From positions 8,214,746-8,278,745 of the forward strand of contig CM036160.1 in NCBI GenBank assembly GCA_020631735.1: a DNA stretch of 64,000 nt, read 5' to 3'. The DNA is from Saccharum officinarum (Eukaryota; Streptophyta; Magnoliopsida; Poales; Poaceae). Within the stretch, counting starts at the first letter, position 1; every line of letters begins with the position of its first letter. The notes under the pieces are model-generated. The model worked only from the letters and a program-made list of their open reading frames with translations. It made no database searches and had not been told where the DNA came from. Made by a program: the position numbers and the translations under genes. This document shows, piece after piece, positions 60,016-64,000 of this stretch.

Positions 60016-63000
60016 CACTTCAAGTGTTTAGTCCTTAATTGCATTGCATTTGCATGGCATAAACATAAGCATGCATCATTCATGTTTGTTATTTTATGTG
60101 ATGCAACACATGTAATTATTCTAGGGTTTGTTTGATTTATTTCATGAAGTATTTGATAGTTGGTGTAACAAAAAGGTAAGGTAGCCAATCATGACCTACA
60201 ACACCTTAGTTATACTTAGGGTAACATTTGGAACAAGGTTTCATGTTGACCAAAATTACAAAATTGCCCTCCAAGAAAAGTTTGACCACCATTTGACCCT
60301 AGAAGGCTCTAGTTTGACCAATTAAAAAGTCTAATTTAGAGACCTTGCATGGAAGAGCACCCTTAAGTAAAGTTGTAGAGAAATTCATGAGGAACAAAAG
60401 TTCTAATATGGCCATCTCATAAAAATGACCAGAGCATGCTCAAAAATGGCCCACAAGTCAGCTTGAGTGGTGATCAACACTTAGAAAAATTCTAAGTCTG
60501 GAAATTGACTTTTCAGTTTCACTGTACCTCACTTTAGCAACTTGTAACTCACAAACCAGGCCAAACCAGCCTTTGAGCCAATTGACAAAGTTGTTGTCCA
60601 CACATAGCTCTACAACATTGTCAATATCACCATCACCTGGTTCTCAATAGTTTAGGAGATATAGTGTCAAGAAGTTAGGGTTTCAGTCGGCGTTGATCTC
60701 TGAAACTGCATTTCAGTTTCAAGGGCACCACTTTGGAGCTCTGTAGTTTCAAATCTAGGCCGAACCAGTCCAAACTCCAATTGACAAACTTGTAGACCTC
60801 ATGTAGCTCTACAAAATTGGTGTAATCATCTTCGACTAATTCGAACCGGTTTGGGAGATAGTCATCGTGGAAGTCGCTCTGTCAGTCGGTCATCGCTGTC
60901 GCCATTCAGCCGATTCAGTTTCGTCAGTCGGGGAGTGGCCGACCGGCCGCAGGCCGTCGTCGACGCGTGGACGCGCGGTGGCGCCCGTACGCCGGCCCTG
61001 GCCCCACCAGTCAGGCCGCGACGCCTTCAAGACGCCACGACGCGCGAGCCGGCCTCCATTCCTCCGCCCCCTCTCTTCCAGTTGCCAAGAACACCGAAAC
61101 CGAGCCGCCGTTGCCGTTCTTCTCCGGCGAGCTCAAGCGCGAGCCACACCGCATTCCCGGCCGCTAGACCTCGCCAATCCCTCCGCCTCACCACCCTCCA
61201 TCTCCCTGACCCACCGAAGCCAGCGATTTGACTCAAGGTGAGCCGCATTGCTTTCTTCCCCGTCTCCGAGAGGTCGCCGGAGCCCGCCATGGGACCTCAC
61301 CGTGGTCGGGGTGCTTCGGGTCTCTCTCCATCCTCCCTTCCTAGCAAAATGGATCCGCCTAGCTTCGGTGAAGCTCGTACCGAGCCTAGACCGCACCGTG
61401 CATCCTCACCGGCGACGGCGCGCCGCCACCGGACATCACCGGCCGCCGCTCGCGGTGACAAGCCCCTTCCACCCCATCCCCATCCATTCCACGAGCACCA
61501 ATCGACGCAACGGGTGACGGAGAACACGAGGTGGTGCTCAATTGGCCGAGCGAGCTCTTCTCCGGCGAGCTCGAGCTCGTCGGAGCTCGCGGGCCTCCGC
61601 CTCCCCTGTCTCCGGTCACTGACCGCGGGGGCCCGCCCATCAGTGTCGCGCGCGGGCGGGAGCGCTGAGCGGGCCGCGCGCGCGCGAGTGTGGGCCGAGT
61701 TTTTTCCGGGCCGGCCCAGTCATCCGAAATGAAATTCATTTTTATTATTTTGTCACTGATTTTTGTACAAGTTGGAAAAATATAGATCTAGTGTTTTAAT
61801 GATCAAAAAATCATGAGATAAATTTTGTTGGGGTCTACATGATGTGTAGTATTTTAGAAAAATATGGATCTGGCATGAGATGTTTAAATTCTGTAAGAAT
61901 TTAATAGATCCTTTAAATGTGTTTTGGAATGCATGCAAATTTGTTAAATTTATAACTTGAGCTGTAGTGTTCCATAAATCATGAAATTTGGTGGGTAGGT
62001 TACTCTATGCTAGCCCTAGCTCTGGTAAAAATTTGGGCATCAGTGCTTAAGTAATTTCCAAGTTATAATGCTATCTTGTTATTCTAGGAAATAATTAAAT
62101 GAATTTTTGTAATTTTTCTACATGTGCAATGTTCATATAAATTTTTGGAGAATGTCTTGGTACCCTAGAGTGTCCAAGAAAATTAAGAAATCTGTTGTTT
62201 GACACTTTTTACTATGCTTTGTTATTTATACAAAAATCAGCCTTTTTGGCTTGGGAATTTTGTGTAGGAAGTTCCTGTGAATAAATTGAGTTCAAAATTT
62301 TACAGTAGTCTCTTTGTGGGTCAGAGAGTCCCCTGTAATTTTTGTAGAATTTTAGGAGCAGTTTACACATATGTTTGAAATTCCACTTAATTACTTAAGT
62401 AAATTGAGAAATGGGTTTAAATAAATGTTCTAGGTGGGCACACCTTACTTCCTGGTGTCTTTGTGATATTTGTGAACTTGTAGTAGCATTAGTTTGGTTT
62501 TAGAGAATGTTTGCCACATCAATAAATATTTAACCTTTGTAATTTTAGGTTTTCTGGACAGCTAAGTAGTAATTCTAAATTTGGCTTTGATAAAAATTGG
62601 TTGCTGGACAACTTGTAAATACCAAAGTTGGAGTAAACTTGATGAACTAGCTTGTGTTAAAATTTGGAAGCATTTGGCTTAGTAGTTTGAGAGTTACTGT
62701 TGTTTAAAGTGGCAGTTTAAAATCTGCTACTCTCTGTGTTGGAGAAGACAGATTCTGGAACTTGTGAAGTTTAATATGGAAAACTTAGGAGTTTGGAGTT
62801 GAGGTCTGAAAATGAATTGTAGTGCATTTCTTAGGCTTTCCAGATTGTCTTAGATCATATCTTTTGGAATTGTAAATCTTCAGTTGTGATAAAAACAAGT
62901 AGCTGCTGTCCAGAATGCTTACTGTGGTGTTTTGCTGATTGATATGGTGTATTATCCTAAGACATGCTACTTTTGTAATTGTTAGGTGTTAGGGCCTTAA

Positions 63001-64000
63001 CTGAGGATGAGCAGCTTTATCTTAGGTTAAGTAGATTAGGTGAGTACTTCTCTACTGGAGAAGAGATTTGCACGTACTAATAAAATAACTTGAATAGAGT
63101 ATTTTATTCTGAAATGCATTTCATTCCGAGCATGTTGCACCCATTTCTGCATCCATTATATTTATTGTGCATTCATGCAATAGGTGCACCGGAGGGGTAA
63201 CTCTCCTCGAATTCGAGCCTGTGATTCCGGAGGAGGACCAGGAGCAGCAGGAGCCCGAGGATCCAGCAGGCGAAGGAGTGCCCGCAGACAACCTTCCTGA
63301 GTGTCCAGACCACCGGCCCTCGACCTTTCTGAAAGGCAAGCCCCGGTGCATGCTGAACCTACTGATTTATAAATTAATCTTGAGTACTTTTAATTGTTTA
63401 CTGCATTAAGTTGTAGGAGTTATATGAAAACACTTGTTGCATTATACCTGTCCTTGTCCAGATATCGTACTGAATCCTATATTAGGTGTAGGCACGTGTC
63501 AATGCTTAGCCCTGCTTAGTACGGTAGAAGTCGGGTGATTTCCGGTCATCCGCGAGATGTAGGAAGGAGTCGCGAGTGGCTTATGGCTATCGTGATGGAA
63601 CCATGCTTAAAAATGAAATCGAGACCGGACGGGAGTCCGATAGTACAGCCGCAAGACACTTCACGTCTTGGGTGTGGAGCTATGCCCGTCTGAGTCGTTT
63701 AAGGACCGATTCGCTGTACGTCCTTGAGTCATGTTGAACGCAGTCTAACACTTAGTTGGCCGGATAACCCGTTCCGACCGCGAAGCCGAGTAATGTGGTT
63801 CAGGCCGGGAATCGAATGGTAGGTTGCTTCTTGGAGGAGAGAAAGGATGTGCTTGGGGACATTGGCGTAAGACCAAGGGGGGGTTAGAGTCCCTATCACC
63901 TGGCAGAGTGTCGCCCTTGGGGTCGCGACATCATTCAGACCCGCGATTCCTGAATCATATGAAACGGTGGCTTGTGCGACCCTGGCAGGGGCCTGCGCGG
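60011..64000 (+). repeat. 3' LTR of the Tekay element, cut by the window end
   Basis: 3990 of about 4820 bp are present. It follows the 5' LTR throughout, with roughly ten substitutions and a similar number of one-base indels by eye. Confidence 0.95.

Larger units (their letters stand above)
48781..64000 (+). mobile_element. Young Tekay-lineage Ty3/gypsy chromovirus with 4.8-kb LTRs and an extra ORF
   Basis: The 5' LTR spans 48781-53600, the internal region 53601-60010, and the 3' LTR starts at 60011 and runs out of the window. Order: LTR, iMet-type primer-binding site, leader, extra ORF (54380-54991), gag (from 55646), protease, reverse transcriptase, RNase H, integrase with chromodomain-like end, polypurine tract, LTR. 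Long LTRs and the C-terminal chromodomain place it in the Tekay (Del) chromovirus lineage. The five bases before it (48776-48780) are CGTAC; the partner copy would be beyond 64000. The two LTRs are nearly identical, so insertion is recent. Gag-pol is split by several frame breaks and one N gap. Confidence 0.93.

Overview
This is nuclear DNA from a grass (Poaceae, probably a panicoid). The evidence is CACTA elements with CTCGGCAAAG subterminal repeats, Tourist-like MITEs, Tekay and Athila-type Ty3/gypsy elements, long (TA)n arrays and a plant two-exon gene with GT/AG splice sites. The window is dominated by nested transposable elements. Only one gene looks like an intact host gene: a 3-ketoacyl-CoA synthase (KCS) on the minus strand at 36050-37956, with all three catalytic residues present. 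A broken partial copy of it (promoter plus exon 1) lies about 9 kb away at 46089-47150. Two runs of exactly 100 N (24369-24468 and 56217-56316) are assembly gaps.

Layout. 1-3.3 kb: no recognisable gene apart from an RNase H-like LINE remnant. 3.3-7.84 kb: decayed Athila-type element (gag remnant, G-rich repeats, 1.55-kb 3' LTR) abutting a zinc-knuckle/DUF4283-type pseudogene (7.84-9.86 kb). 10-13.3 kb: MITE, two (TA)n arrays and a weak GC-rich ORF behind a TATA box. 13,370-27,661: a CACTA transposon with matching ATC target duplications, a TNP2 transposase carrying three in-frame stops, a second Transposase_24-type gene, a 200-bp palindrome next to the transposase start and an about 880-bp foldback. 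Its right part appears twice on either side of the first gap, probably an assembly duplication. 28.2-35.4 kb: an array of 264-bp tandem repeats split by a 5.5-kb insertion (TSD GAGAC), which itself contains a MULE (9-bp TSD) and a second long-TIR element carrying a three-exon GRF-zinc-finger-like gene. 36-38.1 kb: KCS. 38.9-40.0 kb: AT-rich minisatellite. 40.6-42.0 kb: CACTA remnant with Ulp1-protease exons. 42.0-46.0 kb: old minus-strand Tekay-like LTR. 48,325-48,775: LTR and primer-binding site of another gypsy element, into which a very young Tekay-lineage chromovirus (48,781 to beyond 64,000; 4,820-bp LTRs) is inserted.

The most striking observation is in that Tekay element. Between its 5' LTR and gag it carries an extra sense-strand reading frame. 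It begins with a near-copy of the histone H3 N-terminal tail (18 of the first 21 residues), followed by a predicted coiled coil and a very acidic C-terminus. K4 and K9 of H3 are kept, while the acetylatable lysines K14, K18, K23 and K27 are replaced. The same element ends its polyprotein with a chromodomain-like segment. An element encoding both a candidate H3-tail mimic and a candidate H3-tail reader is the best candidate here for an undescribed system. I could not search databases, so novelty is not established.
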